Positions 28,446 through 36,409 of a stretch of DNA of 64,000 nucleotides are shown piece by piece. Location: contig NZ_CP064786.1 of the NCBI RefSeq assembly GCF_017094485.1, positions 930,001 to 994,000 on the forward strand, in the 5' to 3' direction. Within the stretch, counting starts at the first letter, position 1. Each line of letters opens with the position of its first letter. Source of the stretch: Natranaeroarchaeum sulfidigenes. GTDB taxonomy: Archaea > Halobacteriota > Halobacteria > Halobacteriales > Natronoarchaeaceae. The translations under genes were made by a program, and so were the position numbers. The notes under the pieces were generated by a model. That model did no database searches. It worked only from the letters and a program-made list of their open reading frames with translations, and was not told the origin of the DNA.

Positions 28446-29126
28446 GTGCTCTCCGTACTGACGACCCTGCTCGTTGGGGCCGTGTTCGGTCTCGTCCTCG
28501 CCGCACCGCCGGGACCGATGAACGCGATTATCGCCGAGGAGAGCGTGCTCCGTGGGTGGCTTGCAGGCTTTCGGGCCGGACTCGGGGCGATGTCCGCGGA
28601 CGTATTGTTTTTTGTTCTCACGCTACTGGGCATTGCGACGCTCGTGGACGCTCTCGACTGGGTCCGCGGACTCCTCTACCTTGCTGGCGGCGTGTTGATG
28701 CTTTACTTCGCGCTGGGAGCGGTCCGAGACGCCCGTGCCGCACGGTCCTTTACCGGCGAGGTGTCACACGACTCGACCGGCTTTCGGAGGGCGTTCGCGC
28801 TCTCGCTGACGAACCCCTACCAGATCGGCTTCTGGCTCACGATCGGTGTCGGCCTGCTTACGCCGGGGCGACTTGACGTCTTCGAGCACGTCCCCCTGAT
28901 CGGCGAAGAATTGGTGGGGACACTGGTCGTCGAAACTGGAAGCCCGGCACTGCTGGGCGGATTTTTCGCTGGTATCGGACTCTGGATCGTCGCGTTTCCC
29001 GGGGGGCTCGTCAGGGTCGGTCGGCGCGTTGACGCCTTTGCGCCGATCATTGCGGGACTGAGCGGCCTCGTCCTCGCTGGATTCGGCGTCGTCTTCTTGG
29101 GGACTGGGGCGGTAGTACTCGTCTAG
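28446..29126 (+). CDS. LysE family transporter
   Basis: 226 residues with a GTG start at 28446. About six hydrophobic helices; the opening GAVFGLVLAAPPGPMNAII is the LysE/RhtB signature with PGP. Other helices are GLLYLAGGVLMLYFALGA and GLSGLVLAGFGVVFLGTGA. Members export amino acids or related metabolites across the cytoplasmic membrane. The specific substrate cannot be read. Its stop overlaps the convergent PadR gene by four bases. Confidence 0.88.
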   Translation: MLSVLTTLLVGAVFGLVLAAPPGPMNAIIAEESVLRGWLAGFRAGLGAMSADVLFFVLTLLGIATLVDALDWVRGLLYLAGGVLMLYFALGAVRDARAARSFTGEVSHDSTGFRRAFALSLTNPYQIGFWLTIGVGLLTPGRLDVFEHVPLIGEELVGTLVVETGSPALLGGFFAGIGLWIVAFPGGLVRVGRRVDAFAPIIAGLSGLVLAGFGVVFLGTGAVVLV

Positions 29127-29422
29127 TCGTCCGCAGGCGGCTCGGCTTCCGCTTCGAGCTGTTCGGCTTTCCACTCAGCTCGCGCTTCGATCTCGCGTTT
29201 GCCGCGTCGGGTCGGTACGTACGCGTTCGTCCGCCGGTCCTGCTGGTGTTTCTCGACGAGTCCCTTGTCGACGAGTTCGTCGAGGTTCGGATAGAGTCGA
29301 CCCGCGTTGATATCGGACTCGTAGTACTCTTCGAGTTCGTCCATCACGGCAAGACCCTTCGGCTCGTCGAGTCCCGCAATGACGTACAGGCAGTCGCGCT
29401 GGAAGGCTGTCAGATCGAACAT
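29123..29422 (-). CDS. PadR family transcriptional regulator
   Basis: 99 residues from ATG 29422 (MFDLTAFQRDCLYVIAGLDE). The winged helix has KGLAVMDELEEYYESDINAG, RLYPNLDELVDKGLVEK and RRTNAYVPTRRGKREIEA, all typical of the short haloarchaeal PadR type. It ends in an acidic tail. It may control the convergent LysE exporter or act elsewhere; no operator is visible. Confidence 0.9.
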   Translation of the reverse strand: MFDLTAFQRDCLYVIAGLDEPKGLAVMDELEEYYESDINAGRLYPNLDELVDKGLVEKHQQDRRTNAYVPTRRGKREIEARAEWKAEQLEAEAEPPADD

Positions 29423-29644
29423 GCTGTTTAGTACAACAGGGAAGGGGAATATCAATGTATGTGTTTTGCGGTAGATCGAAAGTCGCCGTATACCGGCCAG
29501 AGACCCGGTTGGAACCCCGCCACAGCATCCGACCATCTCCGCTGCCGATACTTGGATGATCGCCAACATGTCCGTATCGACGGATGGTTGGAATTCCGAC
29601 CCCAGCACGGGAATTTATGCGTCACTGGCCCGAACAGAACCGTA

Positions 29645-31501
29645 ATGTCCGAGACGACAGACATCGACGTGATAGAGGAACTGGCGAGTCTCCCGACGCT
29701 CGCCCATCCGACGGTCTCTCCGGATGGCACAGAGATCGCATTTTACTACGACGTGACCGGCCGCAACGAACTCCACGTTCTCGATGTCGAGACCGGCGAG
29801 ACGACCCAGTGGTCCGCAGGGGAGGTCCCGCGGAACGCACGGTGGTTCGTCCGGTGGGATGACGATGGCAGACGTGTCCTGTACCACCTCGACGAGGACG
29901 GCAACGAGCAGAACGATGTCCATGCGCTCGGTCGTGACGGTGATGCCGAACCGGTGTTGGAAATGGACGGCCAGGTGATTATCTCGGACGTCCACGGAGA
30001 CACCCTCTTTGTCGGCTCATCACGGGACGGTCAGATGAACCTCTACCGCCACGACCTATCGAGCGGTGAGACCGAGAAACTCACGGACTACGAGCGGGCT
30101 GTATGGGGCGCACACGTCTCCCCTGATGGCGAGCAGATAGCCTACGCCACGAACGAGACAGACGACTACGACAACAAGGATGTCTACATCGCTTCGAGTG
30201 ACGGGAGCGACGCCCGGAACCTCGAAATCGGGGAGGTCGGGGCCGAGGCAATCCCCGTCGACTGGGGACCGGACGGCGAGCGACTGCTCGTGGTCGATAA
30301 CACCGAAGATCTGGGACGCGTCGGCGTCTACAATCTCGGAAGCGACGATGTCACCTGGTTCGGGACAGGCGAGTACGAGGAAGGCGGCGTCACCTTCCAC
30401 CCGGACGGCGAGCGGATCGTCGCCTCGCGCGACCGGGACGCCGTCTCGGTACCGGTCGTTTACGATCTGGATTCAGAGGAGGGACGCGAACTCGACGTCC
30501 CCGAGGGAGTCGCCTCGTTCGGGCAGACCGGCGAGGTCGTACTAGCGGACGGACGGCTCGTCTTCCAGCACACGACACCAACGCAGCGGCCCGAACTGGT
30601 TGCCTACGATCTCGAAACCGACGAGTACGAGGTACTCGTCGAGGCGGAGTACGGTCCGTTCGAACCCCATGACTTCGCCGACGCCGAGTACTTCACGGTC
30701 GAGTCCGATGGCGTCCCCGAAACGCCCGCGAAAGCGGTCGAGCACGACCCATACGACGAACTGGAGATCGGGGCGCTGCTGTACGACTCCGGCGAGCGCC
30801 CCTCGCCGCTGATCGTCAACCCCCACGGAGGGCCACGCGCTCGCGACTCGAAATCCTTCGACCTGTACACGCAGGTGCTCGTCTCGCAGGGTTACTCTGT
30901 CCTGCAGATCAACTATCGCGGCTCGACTGGCCGGGGCCGTGAGTTCGTCGAGACCCTCATCGACGACTGGGGCGGGGCCGAACAGGGCGACGTGGCGGTC
31001 GCCGCGGAGCACGTCATCGAGTACGACTGGATCGACGAGGACCGGGTCGTCGTCTTCGGCGGCTCCTACGGCGGCTATTCGGCCTACTGGCAGGTAGTTC
31101 AGTATCCAGACCTGTACGACGCTGGAATCGCCTGGATCGGTCTGACGGATCTCGAAGAGATGTTCGAGACGACGATGCCGCATTTCCGCACCGAGCTGAT
31201 GGAGAAGTATCTCGGGACGCCCGAAGAGAACCCCGATCTCTACGCGGAGCGCTCGCCGATCACCCACGCCGAGAACCTCGACGCGCCGCTGTTTCTGGTC
31301 CACGGCGTCAACGACCGCCGGGTACCGGTCTCGCAGGCACGACTGTTCCGTGACCGACTCGACGAACTGGGCTACGAGGACGGAGCGGGCTACGAGTACC
31401 GGGAACTCGGCGAGGAGGGCCACGCATCCTCTGACCAGGACCAGAAACTCCGGATGTTCCGGCTGTTGACCGACTTCCTCGACAGGCGGGTCGGGGAGTG
31501 A
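29645..31501 (+). CDS. S9 family serine peptidase (acylaminoacyl/prolyl oligopeptidase type)
   Basis: 618 residues from ATG 29645; the longer frame upstream overlaps the PadR control region. The N-terminal half is a seven-bladed propeller with repeats such as HPTVSPDGTEIAFYYD and AHVSPDGEQIAYATNE. The C-terminal hydrolase has the nucleophile elbow GGSYGG with Ser474, Asp in HGVNDRRVP and His in GEEGHAS. No signal peptide, so it acts in the cytosol on short peptides, downstream of the proteasome. Confidence 0.93.
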   Translation: MSETTDIDVIEELASLPTLAHPTVSPDGTEIAFYYDVTGRNELHVLDVETGETTQWSAGEVPRNARWFVRWDDDGRRVLYHLDEDGNEQNDVHALGRDGDAEPVLEMDGQVIISDVHGDTLFVGSSRDGQMNLYRHDLSSGETEKLTDYERAVWGAHVSPDGEQIAYATNETDDYDNKDVYIASSDGSDARNLEIGEVGAEAIPVDWGPDGERLLVVDNTEDLGRVGVYNLGSDDVTWFGTGEYEEGGVTFHPDGERIVASRDRDAVSVPVVYDLDSEEGRELDVPEGVASFGQTGEVVLADGRLVFQHTTPTQRPELVAYDLETDEYEVLVEAEYGPFEPHDFADAEYFTVESDGVPETPAKAVEHDPYDELEIGALLYDSGERPSPLIVNPHGGPRARDSKSFDLYTQVLVSQGYSVLQINYRGSTGRGREFVETLIDDWGGAEQGDVAVAAEHVIEYDWIDEDRVVVFGGSYGGYSAYWQVVQYPDLYDAGIAWIGLTDLEEMFETTMPHFRTELMEKYLGTPEENPDLYAERSPITHAENLDAPLFLVHGVNDRRVPVSQARLFRDRLDELGYEDGAGYEYRELGEEGHASSDQDQKLRMFRLLTDFLDRRVGE

Positions 31502-31561
31502 AGCAGACCGGGTTGGAGAGTAGAGCAGGGCTTATTCACCTGCGGTATGAACGTAGGTGTG

Positions 31562-31870
31562 ATGTACAGCGCACGAACCCGCGTCGAGAACGAGCAGTGG
31601 GTCAAAGAGATCGAGACGGTCACCGACGAGCTCGATCTGGACGCCGATGCCACCTCGACTGCGACGGATCTGTTTCTCTCTGGCGTCCCCGAGGCCGAGC
31701 GCTCAAAACGGGCCGTAATGGCCGCGAGTATCTACGCGGCGTCGCTGATCTCCGGGCAGGCACAGTCGCAGAGCGATGTCGCCGACGCTGCGGGCGTCGC
31801 GCGGCTCACAATTCAGCAACGCTGGAAGGAATTGCTCCGGGACGCCGGGATGGAACCGCCGAGCTGGTGA
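31562..31870 (+). CDS. short TFB-like protein with a single cyclin-type domain
   Basis: 102 residues if started at ATG 31562 (MYSARTRVENEQWVKEIE); the in-frame ATG at 31547 adds five residues. A TATA-like CTTATTC near 31531 fits the later start. The helical core (ATSTATDLFLSGVPEAERSK, VMAASIYAASLISGQAQSQS, DVADAAGVARLTIQQRWKEL) matches one cyclin repeat of transcription factor B with the DNA-binding helix-turn-helix. The zinc ribbon, B-finger and second repeat are missing. It may be a regulator derived from TFB. Confidence 0.78.
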   Translation: MYSARTRVENEQWVKEIETVTDELDLDADATSTATDLFLSGVPEAERSKRAVMAASIYAASLISGQAQSQSDVADAAGVARLTIQQRWKELLRDAGMEPPSW

Positions 31871-31871
31871 C

Positions 31872-32366
31872 TCAATCCGGCTGGACGCGCCCGCGACCCT
31901 CGCGATCGGGCGTGATGTTCCCCTGTTCGTCGATCTCCCCGTTGATGATCCGGGTGCTGGAGATGATCTCACCGTCGTCGGCGTAGACGTGATCCACAAC
32001 CTCGATTCTGAGCGGGTCGACGCCATTGTCTATACGAATCTCGTTGATTCGCTCTGCGCCATCGATGGTTTCGGGAGAGACTACCAGACAGTCGAACTGT
32101 GGCTCGGTCGCGATCCCGGTTGGCGCGTCGAGCGTTCTGATCTCGTAGGTGCGGTCGTACCTGTCGGCGTACTCCACGAGTTCGTCGTCGAGGTCGGCGT
32201 TCCGTTCGTCGTAGGGTCGAACGTACCGATCCTCGGCGCGTGTCTTCGGGGCGAGGTCGTCGCTGGTCAGCCCGATGGTCACGTCGCCGAGCTCGAACGC
32301 ACGTTCGAAGAGGGCTCTGTGGCCGTCGTGAATCGGATCGAACGTTCCCCCCAGCGCGACGTTCAT
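31872..32366 (-). CDS. coaD: phosphopantetheine adenylyltransferase
   Basis: 164 residues from ATG 32366 (MNVALGGTFDPIHDGHRALF); another ATG lies three codons upstream. The nucleotidyltransferase motifs GGTFDPIHDGH and ISSTRIINGEID are clear, with KTRAEDRYVRPYDER between. It transfers AMP to 4'-phosphopantetheine in coenzyme A synthesis and belongs to the archaeal/eukaryotic-type branch. Its stop lies next to the stop of the TFB-like gene. Confidence 0.94.
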   Translation of the reverse strand: MNVALGGTFDPIHDGHRALFERAFELGDVTIGLTSDDLAPKTRAEDRYVRPYDERNADLDDELVEYADRYDRTYEIRTLDAPTGIATEPQFDCLVVSPETIDGAERINEIRIDNGVDPLRIEVVDHVYADDGEIISSTRIINGEIDEQGNITPDREGRGRVQPD

Positions 32367-32416
32367 ACCCGCCATTCTCCGGCCCGATTCTTAAAAGAGT
32401 CGGACTCCAGAGCAGG

Positions 32417-33028
32417 TCAGTGCTCGTCGGAGTTCTCAGCCTGATCTCCGGATGAAGCTCCATCGTCGTCGACACCCGAATCTTCGACATCTACCTCCTC
32501 CGACCGATCCTCCACAGTGATCGTCACCGGCTCCTTGTCGGCCTCGGTATCGTCCCGGCCGAGATAGGTGTCCATGTTGAACACGGTGTTGAGCTCCTTC
32601 TGGACCTGCCCTGCGACACTGCCAACGAGATCGCTCGGTGCCATCGCGTCGTACTCGTAGGGGTTGTTGCCCGCGCCCTCGTTCTCGCGCTTGCTCCGGG
32701 TGACTTTCTCCTCGTCGTGGAGTTCGGCGAGCGCTTCCCGAACCGTACTCGGATACAGTCCCGTCCCCTCGGCGACCTCCTCGCTCGTGCTACCGGGGTT
32801 CTGCCGGAGATACACGTAGATCCGTGCCCGGGTCTCAGTTTCGAGGAGCCACGAGAGCAGGTCGACGATACCCTGATCGAACCCTTCGACGGCACGGTCT
32901 GCTTCTTCTTCGAGGCGGTCGCGGGCCTTCCCTCCGTCCTCGGGGAGGAGACTGTCCTCGCCATCGGTGTGCGTGTTCGTCTGTGCGTCGTCAGGTGACT
33001 CAGGATCGGTTGTGTCGTCGGAAGACAT
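32417..33028 (-). CDS. winged-helix transcriptional regulator beside gshA
   Basis: 203 residues. A polar acidic N-terminus (about 35 residues) and C-terminus (about 50 residues) enclose a winged helix: TRARIYVYLRQNPGSTSEEV, EGTGLYPSTVREALAELHD and EEKVTRSKRENEGAGNNPYE. It lies 48 bases downstream of gshA on the same strand. Conservation of this pair in haloarchaea would suggest thiol or redox control, but only the layout is seen here. Confidence 0.85.
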   Translation of the reverse strand: MSSDDTTDPESPDDAQTNTHTDGEDSLLPEDGGKARDRLEEEADRAVEGFDQGIVDLLSWLLETETRARIYVYLRQNPGSTSEEVAEGTGLYPSTVREALAELHDEEKVTRSKRENEGAGNNPYEYDAMAPSDLVGSVAGQVQKELNTVFNMDTYLGRDDTEADKEPVTITVEDRSEEVDVEDSGVDDDGASSGDQAENSDEH

Positions 33029-33076
33029 ACGTTGTTTCTAGAAGGACAAAAGCCGCCGGAGAATAAAAGCCTTGGC

Positions 33077-34150
33077 TCAGAGCAACAGTGAGTCACACAG
33101 CGCGTCGATACCTTTCTCCGTTCGGAGCCGGCGCTGTTTCGATGCCCCGCTTTCGGCGTGGTAGAGGTCGCGGAGCCCGTCCACGTTCAGTCGATCACAC
33201 TCGATTTCGACCAGTTCGCCGAGTGTCACCGTGCCCTCCGTGTCGGGGGAGATAAACGAGGCGTCGTGGCCGTATCGCAGGGCTCGCCACTTGTTCTCGT
33301 CGAGCAGTTCCCGGCGGATCGGTGTACCGGGCTCGCCGTCCTCGTACCGCTCCGCGAGGTCGATCACCAGCGCGTGGACGTACTCGACGAACGCCATGAT
33401 ACAGTCCTCATCGGCCTGTCCGTCCGGCGTTCTGATCTCGACCGTGCCGAGTTCAGAGTGAGGACGGACGTCGTACCAGAGCTCTCCCCGGTCGTTTATC
33501 GAGTCCGTCTCGATCATCGTCTCCTCGAACGCCCGGAATTCGTCGAAATCGTCGAACGCGGTCGGCATCCCGGTGTTCGGCAGCGCCTCGAAGATCTTCG
33601 CCCTTGCCGACTGCAACCCGGTATCGTAGCCGTTCCAGTACGGCGAGTTCGCCGAGAGTGCCAGCAGCATCGGCAGGTACCAGCGGACCTCGTTTGCGAC
33701 CCACGTCGCTTTGTCGGCATCGTCGACACCGATGTGGACGTGCAGTCCCGCGGTGGTGTTGCGGTGCTGTGGGTACTGGATCCGATCCAGCTGGGCCCGA
33801 TATCGTGGTTTTTCGGCGTGGTCGAGCTCACGCCACTTCGCAGTGGGGTGAAGCCCGGCGGCAGCGATCCCGTAACCGTGCTCGGCAGCGTGTTCGACCA
33901 GTGCCGACCTGATTTCGTGGAGGGTCTCAGGCGCGTCCTCGATCCCCTTGATAACGGGAGTCTGGGTCTCGATGACGAACTTGAACAGTTCGTGGTCCAG
34001 TCGTCCGTCGAGAATCTCTGGTGGATCAGTCTCGTAGACGAGCTCGTCCGTCCCCGAGGTCGGTCGACCTCGGTCGTCGACGACAAAGAACTCCTCCTCG
34101 ATACCGATCGTTCCTAGCTCGGTGAACACATCGGCCGAACCACCTTCCAT
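33077..34150 (-). CDS. gshA: glutamate-cysteine ligase
   Basis: 357 residues, GCS2-type. The ATP/metal site [13 protein letters not shown] begins the enzyme; [40 protein letters not shown] and [17 protein letters not shown] are family features. It makes gamma-glutamylcysteine, the principal low-molecular-weight thiol of haloarchaea. A TATA box at 34173-34182 on the minus strand predicts a leaderless transcript. Confidence 0.95.
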   Translation of the reverse strand: MEGGSADVFTELGTIGIEEEFFVVDDRGRPTSGTDELVYETDPPEILDGRLDHELFKFVIETQTPVIKGIEDAPETLHEIRSALVEHAAEHGYGIAAAGLHPTAKWRELDHAEKPRYRAQLDRIQYPQHRNTTAGLHVHIGVDDADKATWVANEVRWYLPMLLALSANSPYWNGYDTGLQSARAKIFEALPNTGMPTAFDDFDEFRAFEETMIETDSINDRGELWYDVRPHSELGTVEIRTPDGQADEDCIMAFVEYVHALVIDLAERYEDGEPGTPIRRELLDENKWRALRYGHDASFISPDTEGTVTLGELVEIECDRLNVDGLRDLYHAESGASKQRRLRTEKGIDALCDSLLL

Positions 34151-34172
34151 TGCAAGCCCGTAATGTATCCGC

Positions 34173-34182
34173 TAATATATAC
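34173..34182 (-). promoter_or_regulatory. TATA box of gshA
   Basis: TATATATTAG on the minus strand is centred 27 bases before the gshA ATG at 34150. Confidence 0.55.
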
Positions 34183-34404
34183 CGTTTGGACTCGCCTGGG
34201 GAGATACGCGCGACAGAAAAGTAAAACTACTCTGATAGTAGCCAGGAATTCGGGAAACGAGCCCGGTCTCCCTATCGAAGCATGGGGAGTCGAATTACTA
34301 GTCGCGATGGCGGCGACAGGGACGTAGTACTGTATCGCCAGCCCTGTGATCTCGTCCAGTGGTCTGTAGATTATTGATAAAAATCAGGAAAACAATGTCG
34401 AAAG

Positions 34405-34414
34405 TAGTTTATGC
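34405..34414 (+). promoter_or_regulatory. TATA-like box of the Lrp-type regulator
   Basis: TAGTTTATGC is centred about 26 bases before the ATG at 34435, so the transcript would be leaderless. The preceding 34183-34404 holds a short inverted repeat (CTACT/AGTAG, 34227-34241) and nothing else recognisable. Confidence 0.4.
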
Positions 34415-34434
34415 GGATACCGACAAGAACTGGT

Positions 34435-34956
34435 ATGGTCGAACTGGACGAGACCGATCTACATATCTTGCAGCTACTGACCGAGAACTCCCGTCGGCCG
34501 TACAACGACATCGCCGAGCAGGTCGGTGTCTCACCGCCTACCGTCTCCGATCGCGTGGACCGTCTCGAAGAGCTCGGGGTTATCAGCCGATTTACGCTCG
34601 ATCTCGATCGATCACAGATCAGCGAGGGCGTCGGCGTTCTCGTCGACCTCCATCTCCGGCCAGGAACGGTGCACGATGTCATCGATCGACTCGCCCCGCT
34701 AGAAAGCGTTGATCACGTGTACGCAACCGCGGACGCACACGTGGTCGCGCGGGCGACGGTGGACGAGTGTGAGATCCACCGGATCCTCACCGACACCCTC
34801 GACCTCTCGCAGGTCGTCGAATACGACGTGAGACTGTTGATCGACTCGGTCTGGGAGCCCACGGTCCAGAAAGCAGATGCCGAAGACGAGACCCCGTACG
34901 ACGACCCCACTGCGATACCGGCAGGCGGTGCATCACTCGGAGCCGACGGTCAGTAG
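34435..34956 (+). CDS. Lrp/AsnC family transcriptional regulator
   Basis: 173 residues from ATG 34435 (MVELDETDLHILQLLTENSR). The N-terminal HTH is complete (NDIAEQVGVSPPTVSDRVDR, LEELGVISRFTLDLD). The effector-binding half is of the RAM type (GVLVDLHLRPGTVHDVIDRL, VDHVYATADAHVVARATVDE). The C-terminal 35 residues are acidic and without the TRASH metal motif often seen in haloarchaeal copper regulators. It lies 73 bases before halocyanin on the same strand, so metal-linked control is possible but unproven. Confidence 0.88.
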   Translation: MVELDETDLHILQLLTENSRRPYNDIAEQVGVSPPTVSDRVDRLEELGVISRFTLDLDRSQISEGVGVLVDLHLRPGTVHDVIDRLAPLESVDHVYATADAHVVARATVDECEIHRILTDTLDLSQVVEYDVRLLIDSVWEPTVQKADAEDETPYDDPTAIPAGGASLGADGQ

Positions 34957-35029
34957 CTATCCGACAACTATCCAGTATTAAAGCTGCTAATCAGCCTTTT
35001 CTCCGGTCGGCGCTTACGTTCTCTCGATT

Positions 35030-35434
35030 ATGACAGAAAGATCCACGATCGATAGGCGAACGTATCTCAAAGCAGCAGGCGCGGTCGGCGTCGCTGGAGT
35101 TCTGGCGGGGTGTGCTGATAACGGTGAAGAGCCAGCCGACGAACCCGCAGATAACGACGGTACAGCGACTGTCCTCGTTGGGCCGGACGGTCAGAACATC
35201 TTCGAGCCGGAGGAGCTAACGATCGACGCCGGGACAACGGTCGAGTTCATCTGGGAATCCGATACACACAACCTGGCGCTGGTCGAGGGGCCTGATGACG
35301 GCTGGGACGGTTACGACGAAATCGAAGACGAGGGGTTCGAGTACGAACACACGTTCGAGGTGGAGGGTACCTACGAGTACGTCTGTGAGCCCCATGAGGC
35401 ACAGGGTATGTTCGGCACGATTATCGTACAGTGA
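35030..35434 (+). CDS. hcp: halocyanin (blue copper lipoprotein)
   Basis: 134 residues. Tat signal RRTYLKAAGAVG with lipobox LAGC, an acidic linker, then a cupredoxin domain. Copper ligands are visible: His in SDTHNLALV and Cys, His and Met in VCEPHEAQGMFG. It is a membrane-anchored electron carrier facing outside. A TATA-like GTATTAAAG lies about 50 bases before the start. Its neighbour upstream is the Lrp-type regulator. Confidence 0.93.
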   Translation: MTERSTIDRRTYLKAAGAVGVAGVLAGCADNGEEPADEPADNDGTATVLVGPDGQNIFEPEELTIDAGTTVEFIWESDTHNLALVEGPDDGWDGYDEIEDEGFEYEHTFEVEGTYEYVCEPHEAQGMFGTIIVQ

Positions 35435-35440
35435 TACGCA

Positions 35441-35505
35441 AGATATTATTATATCTCGCCCCTGTTGTGGCACTTGTTATTAATGACTCCTACTGATATA
35501 ATAAC
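35441..35505. promoter_or_regulatory. two AT-rich dyads between halocyanin and the His/Asp lipoprotein
   Basis: AGATAT and ATATCT (35441-35446, 35451-35456) form a perfect six-base arm pair. GTTATTA and TAATAAC (35476-35482, 35499-35505) form a seven-base pair whose right arm overlaps the likely TATA region about 35 bases before the ATG at 35537. AT-rich dyads over TATA are typical operator sites for metal-dependent repressors; the first could instead be a terminator of halocyanin. Confidence 0.4.
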
Positions 35506-35536
35506 ATATTTGTATGCGACTACCGTTGATGCGTGT

Positions 35537-36334
35537 ATGGAGCAAACACGACGACGTCTGCTCGCGAGTACCGGTGGACTACTGACTGCAAGCGCATTCG
35601 CTGGCTGTCTCGGGGACGACGATGAGGCAGGGGCGAACGGTGACGAAAACGGTGACGAGAATGGAGGGGCTGCCGCAGCCTCGGTGACGTTCCTCGTCGA
35701 AGGAGTGGGCGGTCACGATCACGACGACGATCACGACCACGACGACGACCACGACGACGATCACGACCACGACGACGACCACGACGACGATCACGACGAC
35801 GACCACGACCACGACGACGATCACGACGACGATCACGACCACGACGACGGCCTCTCGCACGACGAGATCGATCACGCCTGTGGTCACATGGAGTACGATG
35901 ACGAGGATCCGATCGAAGCGGCTGACTCACCGGAAGACGCACCGGTCGTGTCCGATACTCACCAGCCGTTCGATGTGTCCATCGAAGGCGATACCGGCTA
36001 CGTAGCCTTCGAAGCTGGGGACGACGACGACCACGATCACGACGACGACCACGATCACGACGACGATCACGACCACGACGACGACCACGATCACGACGAC
36101 GACCACGATCACGACGACGACCACGATCACGACGACGACCACGATCACGACGACGACCACGATCACGGGGACGGCGACACCTTCGCCTTCTTCACTGCCG
36201 GTGGCTCCGTCGAAATCGCTGAGGGCCACGCTGGTCACTCCGAAACGGGCGTCGAAGATTGTGCCGGCATCGACGAATACGCCATCGTCGAACTCGACCA
36301 CGGCCGTGCAGTCGCCGAGCTGCACGCGGAGTAA
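35537..36334 (+). CDS. Tat lipoprotein with two His/Asp repeat arrays, probable zinc-binding protein
   Basis: 265 residues from ATG 35537. Tat signal (TRRRLLASTGG) with FAGC (Cys24), then a linker and a beta-rich core split by two arrays made only of Asp and His: residues 60-104 and about 162-217. Between them lies DHACGHMEYDDEDPIEAAD and THQPFDVSIEGDTGYVAFEA; after them TFAFFTAGGSVEIAEGHAGH. The arrays could hold many zinc ions. It is followed by ZnuA-, ZnuC- and ZnuB-like genes, so it is probably an external zinc store or feeder for that importer. No named family recognised. Confidence 0.85.
   Translation: MEQTRRRLLASTGGLLTASAFAGCLGDDDEAGANGDENGDENGGAAAASVTFLVEGVGGHDHDDDHDHDDDHDDDHDHDDDHDDDHDDDHDHDDDHDDDHDHDDGLSHDEIDHACGHMEYDDEDPIEAADSPEDAPVVSDTHQPFDVSIEGDTGYVAFEAGDDDDHDHDDDHDHDDDHDHDDDHDHDDDHDHDDDHDHDDDHDHDDDHDHGDGDTFAFFTAGGSVEIAEGHAGHSETGVEDCAGIDEYAIVELDHGRAVAELHAE
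35714..35848 (+). repeat. His/Asp-coding tandem repeat, array 1
   Basis: About 135 bases of CAC/CAT and GAC codons in units of 12 or 18 bases (DDDH or DDDHDH). The unit order is irregular, unlike array 2. Confidence 0.85.
36020..36170 (+). repeat. His/Asp-coding tandem repeat, array 2
   Basis: About 150 bases of a regular 18-base unit coding DDDHDH, eight units in a row, with mostly the same codons (GACGACGACCACGATCAC). The near identity of units suggests recent expansion and likely variation in copy number. Confidence 0.9.
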
Positions 36335-36409
36335 TCGACTGCAGCGAGATTATTAAAAACACACTTCCAGATAACAATCCTTTTACGCAACACTAACAAA
36401 ATACAGCGT

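Noticed and set aside
35714-36170. CRISPR array suggested by regular short repeats
   Set aside because: The repeats are in-frame His/Asp codons with no unique spacers and continue the lipoprotein reading frame.
35579-36325. Valine-rich minus-strand frames opposite the His/Asp arrays
   Set aside because: They are the reverse reading of GAC/CAC repeats and carry no independent signal.
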